Source: Deltaproteobacteria bacterium (lineage in GTDB: Bacteria > Desulfobacterota > Desulfobacteria > Desulfobacterales > SG8-13). From it: a stretch of 19,300 nucleotides of DNA. Within the stretch, counting starts at the first letter, position 1; each line of letters starts with the position of its first letter. Location: assembly GCA_024639205.1 (NCBI GenBank), contig JAHEIV010000005.1, positions 1-19,300 of the forward strand. Direction: 5' to 3'. The notes under the pieces were generated by a model that worked only from the letters and a program-made list of their open reading frames with translations, ran no database searches and was not told the origin of the DNA. Shown here piece after piece: positions 1 to 6,867 of this stretch. The position numbers were made by a program, and so were the translations under genes.

Positions 1-289
1 CCGAGACCCGTATGATCTCGCAAATCTGTCCCAGCAGATCCTGTCCGGCCGATGCGTCGAAAACAAATTCCGTCACATCCACCAGCGGAAGCCGCTCCCG
101 GTGTTTGAGCTGCAGAACTTCCGGGGCGATCACGATCGGGTCAAGAGATATTTGCAGTTTGTTGTTTTCCTGCGCCATGCAGAGCTGTTCGTAAAAAGAA
201 AGCAGCGCACCGTATTCGGGCAGGAGGGCCTTCAAGGATGCGGCGGCTTTTTGGATCTGTTCGGTCGGCAATTCGCGATGTTCGATCAT
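1..289 (-). CDS. fdhE: Formate dehydrogenase accessory protein FdhE (N-terminal part, cut by window edge)
   Basis: Only the first 96 codons lie in the window; the reading frame is open to the edge. The protein begins MIEHRELPTEQIQKAAASL and continues with PEYGALLSFYEQLCMAQ, a helical N-terminus typical of FdhE. FdhE proteins help mature or activate formate dehydrogenase; their zinc-binding CxxC motifs are C-terminal and so not visible here. The ATG has an AGGA-type ribosome site just upstream. It is the third gene of the fdhA-fdhB-fdhE order also known from Desulfovibrio, separated from fdhB by 116 nt that hold two hairpins. The identification rests on the visible N-terminus plus its position. 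Confidence 0.8.
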   Translation of the reverse strand, partial: MIEHRELPTEQIQKAAASLKALLPEYGALLSFYEQLCMAQENNKLQISLDPIVIAPEVLQLKHRERLPLVDVTEFVFDASAGQDLLGQICEIIRVS

Positions 290-302
290 GGGAGTTCCTA
301 AC

Positions 303-328
303 GCCGAATCGGTAATGGACCATTCGGC
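303..328 (-). terminator. Hairpin upstream of fdhE
   Basis: Perfect 7-bp inverted repeat GCCGAAT/ATTCGGC with a 12-nt loop, 14 nt before the fdhE start codon. There is no U-tract, so it could be an mRNA-processing or attenuation structure rather than a true terminator. Confidence 0.35.
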
Positions 329-337
329 AAGAAATAC

Positions 338-371
338 AAAACAGGGAGAAGAAATCTCTCCTCCCTGTTTT
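338..371 (-). terminator. Terminator-like stem-loop between fdhB and fdhE
   Basis: An 11-bp perfect inverted repeat (AAAACAGGGAG / CTCCCTGTTTT) with a 12-nt loop lies 35 nt after the fdhB stop. Read on the minus strand, the stem ends in GTTTT followed by GTATTTC, a partial U-tract. It could act as a partial terminator or 3' stabiliser that lowers fdhE expression relative to fdhAB. The A/T-ended stem would look similar in both directions. Confidence 0.6.
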
Positions 372-405
372 GATCTTGACAGCCACGGCGTTTGACGCTC
401 ACATC

Positions 406-1125
406 TTAGAGCAACTGAGAAATCAGCCCGGTCAGCGGGCGCAGCATCCGCCTCAGCGCCACTTGACGGGTGACATCAAAAGACCCGCCGGAGGCAATGG
501 CATTTTCATGGTAATAGTTCGGGTCAAAGCCCGTTAGGAAAATGACCCGAACATCGCCCGGGTCCAGCAACTGGGCCTTGGGGAATTTCTTCTTCGCCTC
601 TGCCAGGTGGCGGTTCCCCAGAGAGAGCATCGCCTCTCGCGTACCGAAGTTCATCGCACCGGTGGGGCACGTTTTGACGCAGGCCGGCTGCAGGCCGTTT
701 TGCACCCGGTCCAGGCACATATCGCATTTGGCCAGGGTGCCGTCCGGACCTTTCCGCGGGATGTTGTAAGGACAGGATTCTGTAATCTCCGCTGCGTCAA
801 ATCCCTTTGTGTTGGCGGTGTAAATCACCGCACCGGATGAAGCGTCGGTGAAAATGGCGCTTTCGTCGCCGGCGGTGTCCTGACACGGCGGCTCGAGGCA
901 ATGCCGGCACTGATCCGGGAAAAAGAGCCACCGCATCTGGCCGTCGATCACCTCTTCCTTCATCCGAACCAGTTTATAGGTGTCGAAGGAGAGATCAGCC
1001 GGGTTCTGGTATGACCCGCGATTTGTCGTTTCTTCGGCGGGCAAATCATGCCACTGCTTGCAGGCCACCTGGCATCCGCGGCAGGCCGTGCAAAGTGTCG
1101 TGTCGACCAAAAATGACATGCTCAT
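406..1125 (-). CDS. fdhB: Formate dehydrogenase iron-sulfur (beta) subunit FdhB
   Basis: This 239-residue electron-transfer subunit carries electrons from FdhA to an acceptor, probably periplasmic tetraheme cytochrome c3 as in Desulfovibrio. The N-terminus has CTACRGCQVAC (C12, C15, C18, C22), followed by CRHCLEPPC (C73, C76, C81), C118, CDMC (C134, C137), C149 and C153. These twelve cysteines suffice for three [4Fe-4S] clusters. The stretch after C81, QDTAGDESAI, lacks the usual fourth cysteine, as in the Desulfovibrio gigas beta subunit. There is no signal peptide, so it presumably crosses the membrane folded with Tat-exported FdhA. A strong GGAGG lies 9 nt before the ATG, and the gene starts 18 nt after the fdhA stop. 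Confidence 0.93.
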   Translation of the reverse strand: MSMSFLVDTTLCTACRGCQVACKQWHDLPAEETTNRGSYQNPADLSFDTYKLVRMKEEVIDGQMRWLFFPDQCRHCLEPPCQDTAGDESAIFTDASSGAVIYTANTKGFDAAEITESCPYNIPRKGPDGTLAKCDMCLDRVQNGLQPACVKTCPTGAMNFGTREAMLSLGNRHLAEAKKKFPKAQLLDPGDVRVIFLTGFDPNYYHENAIASGGSFDVTRQVALRRMLRPLTGLISQLL

Positions 1126-1143
1126 AAGTGATCACCTCCTCCC

Positions 1144-4100
1144 CTATGCTTTGGTTACGTTGACCATAAAGGCTTTGGTTTCCGGAATCCGGGTGTTGGC
1201 GTCACCGGTATTCGGTGTCAGCAGGTTGGCGCTTTCCTCCATGCCGCTCAACGGTTTGATCCAGCCGAAGTGCCACGGAAGGCCGACCTGATGGACGGTG
1301 AGTTTGCCGAGTTTGAACGGTTTGAATCGCGCTGTGACCAAAGCGGTGGCCTCCACCTTGCCGCGCAGCGAGGAGACCATCACCCGCTCGCCGTTACGGA
1401 TGTCCTTCAGCCTGGCCAGTTCCTTGCTCATTTCAACGAACATCTGGGGCTGCATTTCCAGCAGGTACGGCTGATAGCGTGTCATCACCCCGGTCTGCCA
1501 GTGCTCCACCACTCGGTAAGTAGTGGCCACGTAGGGATAGCGCGGATCGCAGGTGGCCCAATCGTCGGCCGTGCCTCCGTAGACCGGAGCAGTGGGATTC
1601 ATCCGCTGTTTGCTCATGTAGTTTCTTTCCACCGGGCATTCCAGCGGTTCATAGTGTTCCGGGAAAGGACCGTCCGCGCGGCCCGGTCCGAAGATCTGGG
1701 CGTGTCCGTGCTTGCGCATGATAAACGCGTGCTTGCTCTTCGGATTCGGTTTGCCGTCGGCGCTCAGCAACGGTGGCCAGCCACCGTCCGGCACATCGCC
1801 TTCCCATTTTTTGCCGGTCCATCGGATCACCCAGTTCGCATTGTCCCAGGGTTGGCCCTTGGGGTCCACCGAAGCACGGTTATATATGATCCGGCGGTTG
1901 ACCGGCCAGCACCAGGAAAATTCCGGGTACAGGCCGATGTTGTTGGGTGCGTCCTTCTGGCCGCGGCGGGCGGCCATGTTTCCCTTTTCCGTGTAGCTGT
2001 TGCAGTAGAGCCAGTTGCCGGAAGAGGTCGAGCCGTCGGCCAGCAGGAAGGCAAAGCTCGGCACCAGTGTGCCGGCCTTGAAATCCTTGCCTCTGACAGT
2101 CACGTCCTTGAGAAAGTAGCCGTTGATCTCTTTGGCCACCATGTGGGCATTATACTCTCCGTTCGAAAGATAGTCCCATTTGAGGTTGGCGATTGGCTCC
2201 TTGAAGGCGCCCGGCTGCGCGGCATACAGCTCCTTGATCTTGTTGCCCAGGTTCATGATGATCTGGCCGTCGGGCAGACTGTTGCCCAGCGGCTTGGGGC
2301 CCTGATAGCGCCACTGCATCCACCGGCCGCTGTTGGTGATGCTGCCGTCTTTTTCCACCGAGACACAGGCCGGCAGGAAAAAGACCTCCGTTTTGACCTT
2401 GGTCGGGTCCACTCCGGGGCCCTTCCAGAAGGCACCGGTTTCGTTTTCAAAGAGGTTGGTGTTGACCATCCAGTCTAGTTTTGCCATGGCCTGGCGGTTT
2501 TTATTGGCATTGGCGCCGCTGCAGGCCGGGTTCTGGCCCCAGGCGAAAAACCCCTTGATTTCACCGTTGTACATGACATCGAACAGGTCCAGCCAGGAAT
2601 AAGCCTTGCCGTCGTCCACTTTAGGCAGCCAGCTGTAGCCGAAATCGTTCGATGCATCGGCATTGTCGCCGAAAAAGGACTTGAGCATGCTCACCGAATA
2701 CTTGGGATAGTTCTGCCACCAGTTGGCAGAAAGCGGATCCTTGCTGGCCGGGGTCCATTTTTTGTTGTATGCCGCCAGCGAGGTATTGGAAGATCGCGGG
2801 GTTTTGAGATATCCCGGCCAGATGTGCCACAGCAGGCAGTGATCGGTAGACCCCTGGACGTTCGACTCTCCGCGCAGGGCGTTCACCCCGCCGCCGGCCA
2901 TGCCCATGTTGCCCAGCAGCAGCTGAATGATGGCCATGGTGCGGATGTTCTGGGTGCCCACCGTGTGCTGGGTCCATCCCATGGCGTACATGATGGTACC
3001 GGCCTTGCCGACCTTGCCGGTCTCCGCATAGGTTTTGTAAATCTTCTTCAGGTCTTTTTCCGGTGTCCCCGTGATCTGGGAGACAAGTTTGGTGTTGTAG
3101 CGGTTGAAATGCTTTTTCAGCAGCTGGAGCACACTTCGCGAGTTTTTCAGCGAGCGGTCCATTTTGGGCACTCCGTTTTTGTCCATATCGAAGGCCCACT
3201 GGCTCTTGTCGTATTTTCGATTTTTTGCGTCGAAACCGGAGAACAGGCCGTCTTTGAATTTGAATTTTTTGCCGACGATAAACGTCGCGTTGGTGTAATT
3301 GGCCACGTACTCTTGATGATACAATTGATTGTCGATGATGTACTTGATCATCCCGCCCAGAAACGCAATGTCGGTGCCGCTGCGAAGCGGGGAGTACATG
3401 TCCGCTTTGGATGAGGTCCGTGTGAAGCGGGGATCGACACTGATCAGCGTCGCCCCTTTCTGCTGGGCCTCGATGACGTACTTGAAGGAAATGGGATGGT
3501 TTTCGGCAGCATTGCTGCCCATGATTAAAATGCAATCACTGTTTTTGATATCGATCCAGTGATTGGTCATCGCGCCGCGTCCGAACGACTCTGCCAGAGC
3601 CGCAACTGTGGCGCTATGTCAGATACGGGCCTGGTGTTCGATGTACACCAGCCCCAGTGCACGCATCAGTGCCTGGTAGATCCAGCACTCTTCGTTGTCC
3701 ATGGCGGCACTGCCGACAGAAGCGATTTCCGTTGTGCGGTTGACCACCTGCCCCTTGGCGTTTTTAAATGTAAAGCTCGCATCCCGGGTGTCTTTGGTGC
3801 GTTTGGCAATTTCCGTCAGGGCCCAATTCCAGGAAACCTTTTTCCATTCCTTGGCATACGGGGCGCGGTACATCGGTTCGGTGACCCGTTGGGTGTTTTC
3901 GGTCAACTGGGCCAGCGACGCCCCCTTGGAGCACAAGGAGCCCCGGTTGATCACGTGATCCGGATCCCCCTCGATGTTGATCACGCGGCCGTCCCCCTTT
4001 TTGCTGGTGTGTACAATGACACCGCAGCCGACGGCACAATAAGGGCAGATCGAAGTGGTCTCTGTGGCATACTTGGTCTTGAGCATCTGAGCGTGGGCTT

Positions 4101-4194
4101 TGACCGGCTTGAGATCAAAACCCAGCCCGCTGACGGCAAGACCGGCGGCCGTAGCACCACTGATCTGGATGAAATCCCTGCGGGTGACATCCAT
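1144..4194 (-). CDS. fdhA: Formate dehydrogenase catalytic subunit FdhA, selenoprotein (UGA at 3619-3621)
   Basis: Oxidises formate to CO2 (or the reverse) at a tungsten or molybdenum bis-pterin centre. The frame runs 1016 residues if the in-frame TGA at codon 192 is read as selenocysteine. Both halves are in one frame and are clearly parts of a single protein. Residues 5-10 (RRDFIQ) plus a hydrophobic stretch form a twin-arginine signal, so the enzyme is periplasmic. C50, C53, C57 and C88 bind the [4Fe-4S] cluster. Sec192-His193 and Arg441 (in LRGESNVQG) sit at the numbering of the catalytic residues of Desulfovibrio vulgaris FdhAB. The start has AAAGGAGG 7 nt upstream. It is first in the operon, with fdhB and fdhE following. 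Metal choice (W or Mo) cannot be told from sequence. Confidence 0.96.
3589..3621 (-). promoter_or_regulatory. Selenocysteine UGA and SECIS-like element of fdhA
   Basis: The TGA codon is followed 13 nt later by GTTGCGGCTCTGGCAGAG. A TGC/GCA stem with a GGCTCTG loop is possible. The GTTGC...TCTG arrangement resembles the SECIS loop of Escherichia coli fdhF, which binds SelB. The stem is short, and a fold prediction would be needed to choose between this and an alternative CTCT/AGAG stem. Confidence 0.7.
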
Positions 4195-4456
4195 AGCGCT
4201 TCCTCCTTTCCATTGATGGTGGGTTGGTCAGCTTTGTCAGACAACGATAGGCAATTGCCTGAAGCTGTAAGAAACCATTCGGCAGTGGGCGAAGATAAAG
4301 CCCCGCACAGAAACGAACCGGAAAAATGGAAAACTCCTGAAATAGTCAGGTGTTACCGGCTCCTTTTCTGTTATGAGTGTCGAATATGGACGCTGTGGCT
4401 CGGCAACGTTGAAAACGTCGTTTGGGTTTGAGAGAAAGGAGTAACGTGTAACTAAC
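4195..4456 (-). promoter_or_regulatory. Leader (5' untranslated region) of fdhA with palindromes
   Basis: No convincing gene occurs here. If transcription starts from the promoter at 4463-4492, about 260 nt of leader precede the fdhA ATG. The leader contains TTGTC-A-GACAA (4234-4244), the 12-bp palindrome AGGCAATTGCCT (4249-4260) and a hairpin with CCTGA/TCAGG at 4336-4350, extendable across one mismatch to 4332-4354. These could be operator sites or part of a regulatory RNA. A molybdenum/tungsten cofactor riboswitch is a sensible family to test but I cannot recognise its consensus by eye. Confidence 0.4.
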
Positions 4457-4462
4457 ACATTT

Positions 4463-4492
4463 TTCTTACTAGGCAGCCCGGCAGGTTGTCAA
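4463..4492 (-). promoter_or_regulatory. Putative sigma-70 promoter of the fdh operon
   Basis: The minus strand shows a perfect -35 TTGACA, then an 18-nt spacer and TAAGAA as a weak -10. A closer alternative -10, TAGTAA, has a 15-nt spacer. The predicted start is near 4456. Confidence 0.5.
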
Positions 4493-4631
4493 GCAAGAAA
4501 TTGCCGGGATCGCGGCGAATACGCTGCTGAGCGGAAGGTGTCGCGTGGGAAATCCTACGCAACGGTTCGCCATGAAACCCTGCGACCCGCCAGGGCTGTC
4601 GGGTCTCGGTAGTAAGCGGGTCCGGCAGGGT
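4477..4631. other. Run of stem-loops, possible structured RNA (strand unknown)
   Basis: Four inverted repeats follow one another. They are CCCGGCA/TGCCGGG (4477-4508), GCGGCG/CGCTGC with an AATA loop (4512-4527, one G-T pair), GCGTGGG/CCTACGC with an AAAT loop (4543-4560, one G-T pair) and a long helix (4577-4631). The long helix pairs ACCCTGC GACCCGC with GCGGGTC GCAGGGT across a 2-nt bulge and has a 25-nt loop, which may itself fold using G-T pairs. No tRNA, SRP RNA, 6S RNA, tmRNA or RNase P signature was recognised. The first hairpin overlaps the putative fdh promoter. Confidence 0.45.
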
Positions 4632-4786
4632 GAAAATTGACGACACACAAATGATCTTCACCTGCAAACCACTTGGGAGGGTAAGCGTGAACGGTTGATT
4701 CGCTCAACGTGCGGTCTGTGTCGAGTGTGACACAATCTCATCAAACACCCTGCACGAACCGGTCAGCATGACGCCCCGGCGCGCCA
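4632..4786. other. Non-coding DNA between the structured region and the zinc-ribbon gene
   Basis: No supported gene. It contains a small hairpin GTTGA/TCAAC with loop TTCGC near 4695-4710 and a spaced palindrome TGTGTC-N6-GACACA at 4717-4734. The latter has the geometry of a CRP/FNR-family operator, but the half-site differs from the classical TGTGA. Confidence 0.35.
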
Positions 4787-5098
4787 TCAGCGGGCGGTGC
4801 CGCAAAACGGACAGAAGGAAAATTCCGGTTTGAGCGAACGGCCGCAATCCGAACAGCGGGGTTTCCGAGGCGCCGATCCGGCGCTACGATCGAGGGACTC
4901 CGGCGATTCAGTCCGAGCACAGCGATCGCAGAGGATAAACGGCTGGCCGGTTTTCACCTTCAGCAGCGGGATGAAAAACAGGCTCAGATAATGGTCCATG
5001 CGTTTTCGGTATGCCTGGAACTGGCCGCAGGAGGGGCACTGACGAGGAGTGTCTTCCAGCTTTTTGATTTTGGGTTGAATACCTGCGATCAGAAACAT
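4787..5098 (-). CDS. Small zinc-ribbon protein
   Basis: A 103-residue protein with two cysteine-quartet zinc sites. The first uses C21 and C24 (CPSCG) with C57 and C60 (CDRC); the second uses C82 and C85 (CSDCG) with C96 and C99 (CPFCG). Between them, DHYLSLFFIPLLKVKTGQPF matches the usual core of the zinc-ribbon family that begins MFLIAGI and has the CPSCG motif. The molecular function is unknown. I chose the ATG that gives MFLIAGIQPK, the family's usual N-terminus. An upstream TTG start would add 31 residues that look unrelated and overlap the divergent promoter. The ribosome site is weak (GTGGGA). It is transcribed away from the amidohydrolase gene. Confidence 0.75.
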   Translation of the reverse strand: MFLIAGIQPKIKKLEDTPRQCPSCGQFQAYRKRMDHYLSLFFIPLLKVKTGQPFILCDRCARTESPESLDRSAGSAPRKPRCSDCGRSLKPEFSFCPFCGTAR

Positions 5099-5137
5099 GT
5101 CCCACGCCAAACTTTTGGTGACGCCGGCTCTCGAAAC

Positions 5138-5166
5138 TTGAGAAACCGGTCTGAATTCTGTAATAT
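5138..5166 (+). promoter_or_regulatory. Sigma-70 promoter of the amidohydrolase gene
   Basis: TTGAGA, a 17-nt spacer and TAATAT form a near-consensus promoter. Transcription would start near 5173, about 40 nt before the ATG, which has AAAGGGG as its ribosome site. Confidence 0.75.
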
Positions 5167-5211
5167 GAAACAAATCGGCAGCACCCGTCAACTGACTCGA
5201 AAGGGGCCGGC

Positions 5212-6051
5212 ATGATCATCGATTTTCACACCCACATTTTTCCAGCTGAAATACGCAACCGGCGGGAAGTCTATTTTGCTGCCGAACCGGAATTTGAACT
5301 GCTGTACCGCTCACCAAAATCCAAAATGATCGGTGCTGCAGAAATGGTGGCTATGATGGACAGAGAAGGTGTCGACAAATCGGTGGCGTTCGGATTTCCC
5401 TGGCAGAAGCTGGACACCTGTCGACGGCACAACGATTACGTGCTGGAATCGGTGACCCGATTCCCGGATCGGCTCATCGGGTTCGGGTGTCTGAATCCGC
5501 TTGCGAAAACGGCTGCAAACGAAGCGCTGCGCTGTATCGACAGCGGCATGGCCGGCATCGGAGAATTGGCCTTTTACCGATCGGGTCTGGATGCACGGGT
5601 CCTGGACAGCCTGGAGCCGATCATGCAGCTTTGCCTTCAAAAAAACCTGCCGGTGATGATCCATGTAAACGAGCCGCTCGGGCGCGAATATCCGGGCAAA
5701 AGCCCCAACTCTCTCGGGCAGATATATGCGCTTGCGCAACGGTTTAGCCGGAACAAACTTGTGCTGGCCCACTGGGGAGGTGGCATTTTCCTTTACATGC
5801 TGTTGAAAAAAGAAGTCAAAGAAACCCTTGCGAATGTATATTACGATACGGCTGCATCTCCTTTCCTGTACCATCTCGATATATTTGCGCTGGCGGTCCG
5901 GTTGGCCGGCATTGCAAAAATCCTTTTCGGCAGCGACTTTCCGCTGATTTCCCCTTCAACGTATTTTAGCGAATTGAACCAAACCGGGCTGACCCGAGAG
6001 CAGCTTGCGTGCATCCAGGGACTCAACGCGAAGAACTTGCTGGGTTTGTAA
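5212..6051 (+). CDS. Amidohydrolase family (COG2159-type) metal-dependent hydrolase
   Basis: A 279-residue TIM-barrel hydrolase or decarboxylase-like protein, a typical length for the amidohydro_2 family. Metal-binding candidates are H6 and H8 in DFHTH at the start of the barrel, H151 in IHVNEP, H187 in LAHWGGG and D242 in LFGSDFP. These are the standard positions for this superfamily. There is no signal peptide or membrane segment, so it is likely cytoplasmic. The substrate cannot be told from the sequence; relatives include decarboxylases and lactone or amide hydrolases. It has its own strong promoter and clear ribosome site, and converges on the next gene with 36 bp between the stops. Confidence 0.88.
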   Translation: MIIDFHTHIFPAEIRNRREVYFAAEPEFELLYRSPKSKMIGAAEMVAMMDREGVDKSVAFGFPWQKLDTCRRHNDYVLESVTRFPDRLIGFGCLNPLAKTAANEALRCIDSGMAGIGELAFYRSGLDARVLDSLEPIMQLCLQKNLPVMIHVNEPLGREYPGKSPNSLGQIYALAQRFSRNKLVLAHWGGGIFLYMLLKKEVKETLANVYYDTAASPFLYHLDIFALAVRLAGIAKILFGSDFPLISPSTYFSELNQTGLTREQLACIQGLNAKNLLGL

Positions 6052-6087
6052 AACGGATCTTCGACACGCGTTCCTACCCGGCCACAT

Positions 6088-6774
6088 TCAGGCATGAACA
6101 ATCCGTTGAAGTTGACGCAGAAGCGGCGCTGCCTGTGTCCGATGGCTTGGCGGGACCATCAGACGCTTCAGCGGCCGGTTGCGAATAAGGTTGCCGGCCG
6201 AGCACGCAAGCCGGCTTTCCCGGTAAGCGCTCATGTTCTCCGGTTTCGAAAGGTACAGGATCACGTCGGTGAAATTGCCCGTGCAGCCATCGCTGTCCAG
6301 GTGTTCGATCACCTGAAGAAATACGCTGCTTACCGTCAGGACGAACTCGTCCATGTCGGCATGACCGATTTTTGAACAGTCGCTTCGTGAGATCAGACAG
6401 CGGCAGGCAAAGGGCCGGAGAGAATAGTGCGGGCAGGAGCGATTTTCCAGCAACGGACAAGGCCCCCAGTTAGGGTCACAGGATTCTTCCGGTAGAGCTT
6501 CGCCCAGCGCACATCGATCCGCAATTTCGTTGGTTGTGATTTGGGGCTGGAATCTTTCAAGCGATGTCGCGTCTTGAAGCTGCCGGCGCAGCCGATCCTT
6601 TTCGATGGAGTCGAGTTCTTCGAGGATGCTGGCCGCTTCGAGACTGGTGAGCGTAACGTTGCGGGTGCAGCACCGGCAACATTGCTTCCGGCAGGCCAGG
6701 TCCAAAGCATCCGTAAACGACCCGTAGATGTCATACACTTGATGAAGGCTTTGTAATTTCTGCTGCAGTTTCAT
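6088..6774 (-). CDS. YkgJ-family cysteine-cluster protein (putative zinc/iron-chelating)
   Basis: A 228-residue protein with an N-terminal cysteine cluster ACRKQCCRCC (C28, C32, C33, C35, C36). A second set follows in the form CPLLENRSCPHYSLRPFACRC. The CPhLE-x-C-x2-Y-x2-RPFxCR pattern is the hallmark of the YkgJ/UPF0153 family, thought to bind zinc or an iron-sulfur cluster. Biochemical roles are poorly known. The C-terminal 60 residues are basic and not recognised. The ribosome site is weak (GGGATGA about 13 nt upstream). It diverges from the transporter gene, with only 93 bp for both promoters. Confidence 0.8.
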   Translation of the reverse strand: MKLQQKLQSLHQVYDIYGSFTDALDLACRKQCCRCCTRNVTLTSLEAASILEELDSIEKDRLRRQLQDATSLERFQPQITTNEIADRCALGEALPEESCDPNWGPCPLLENRSCPHYSLRPFACRCLISRSDCSKIGHADMDEFVLTVSSVFLQVIEHLDSDGCTGNFTDVILYLSKPENMSAYRESRLACSAGNLIRNRPLKRLMVPPSHRTQAAPLLRQLQRIVHA

Positions 6775-6792
6775 CGATATCGGTCATCCCAA

Positions 6793-6820
6793 TTGACTTT
6801 GTCTTGAATCGATTTACATT
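6793..6820 (+). promoter_or_regulatory. Putative promoter of the SLC13-type transporter
   Basis: TTGACT, a 16-nt spacer and TACATT match sigma-70 moderately. The predicted start is about 40 nt upstream of the ATG. Confidence 0.45.
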
Positions 6821-6867
6821 TTCCAGTCAAACAGAACATCAAAGCGCAATAACGAGCCGGTGAGCAC

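Noticed and set aside
1270..2478. Long plus-strand open frame of 402 codons opposite fdhA
   Set aside because: It is antisense to a well-supported gene and shows no recognisable domain; such frames are common in GC-rich coding DNA.
1144..4194. fdhA as a pseudogene or two separate genes split by a stop codon
   Set aside because: The stop is TGA at the expected Sec position, the frame is unbroken on both sides, and a His follows it as in known formate dehydrogenases.
3559..4431. Plus-strand open frame of 290 codons opposite the start of fdhA
   Set aside because: Mostly antisense to fdhA and its leader, with no recognisable motif or ribosome site.
4237..4458. 73-codon minus-strand frame in the fdhA leader
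   Set aside because: No recognisable sequence or ribosome site, and it covers the palindromes of the leader.
4500..4640. tRNA-Sec (selC) or another tRNA in the hairpin-rich spacer
   Set aside because: GGTTCGCC resembles a T-loop, but there is no matching acceptor stem, anticodon arm or CCA end.
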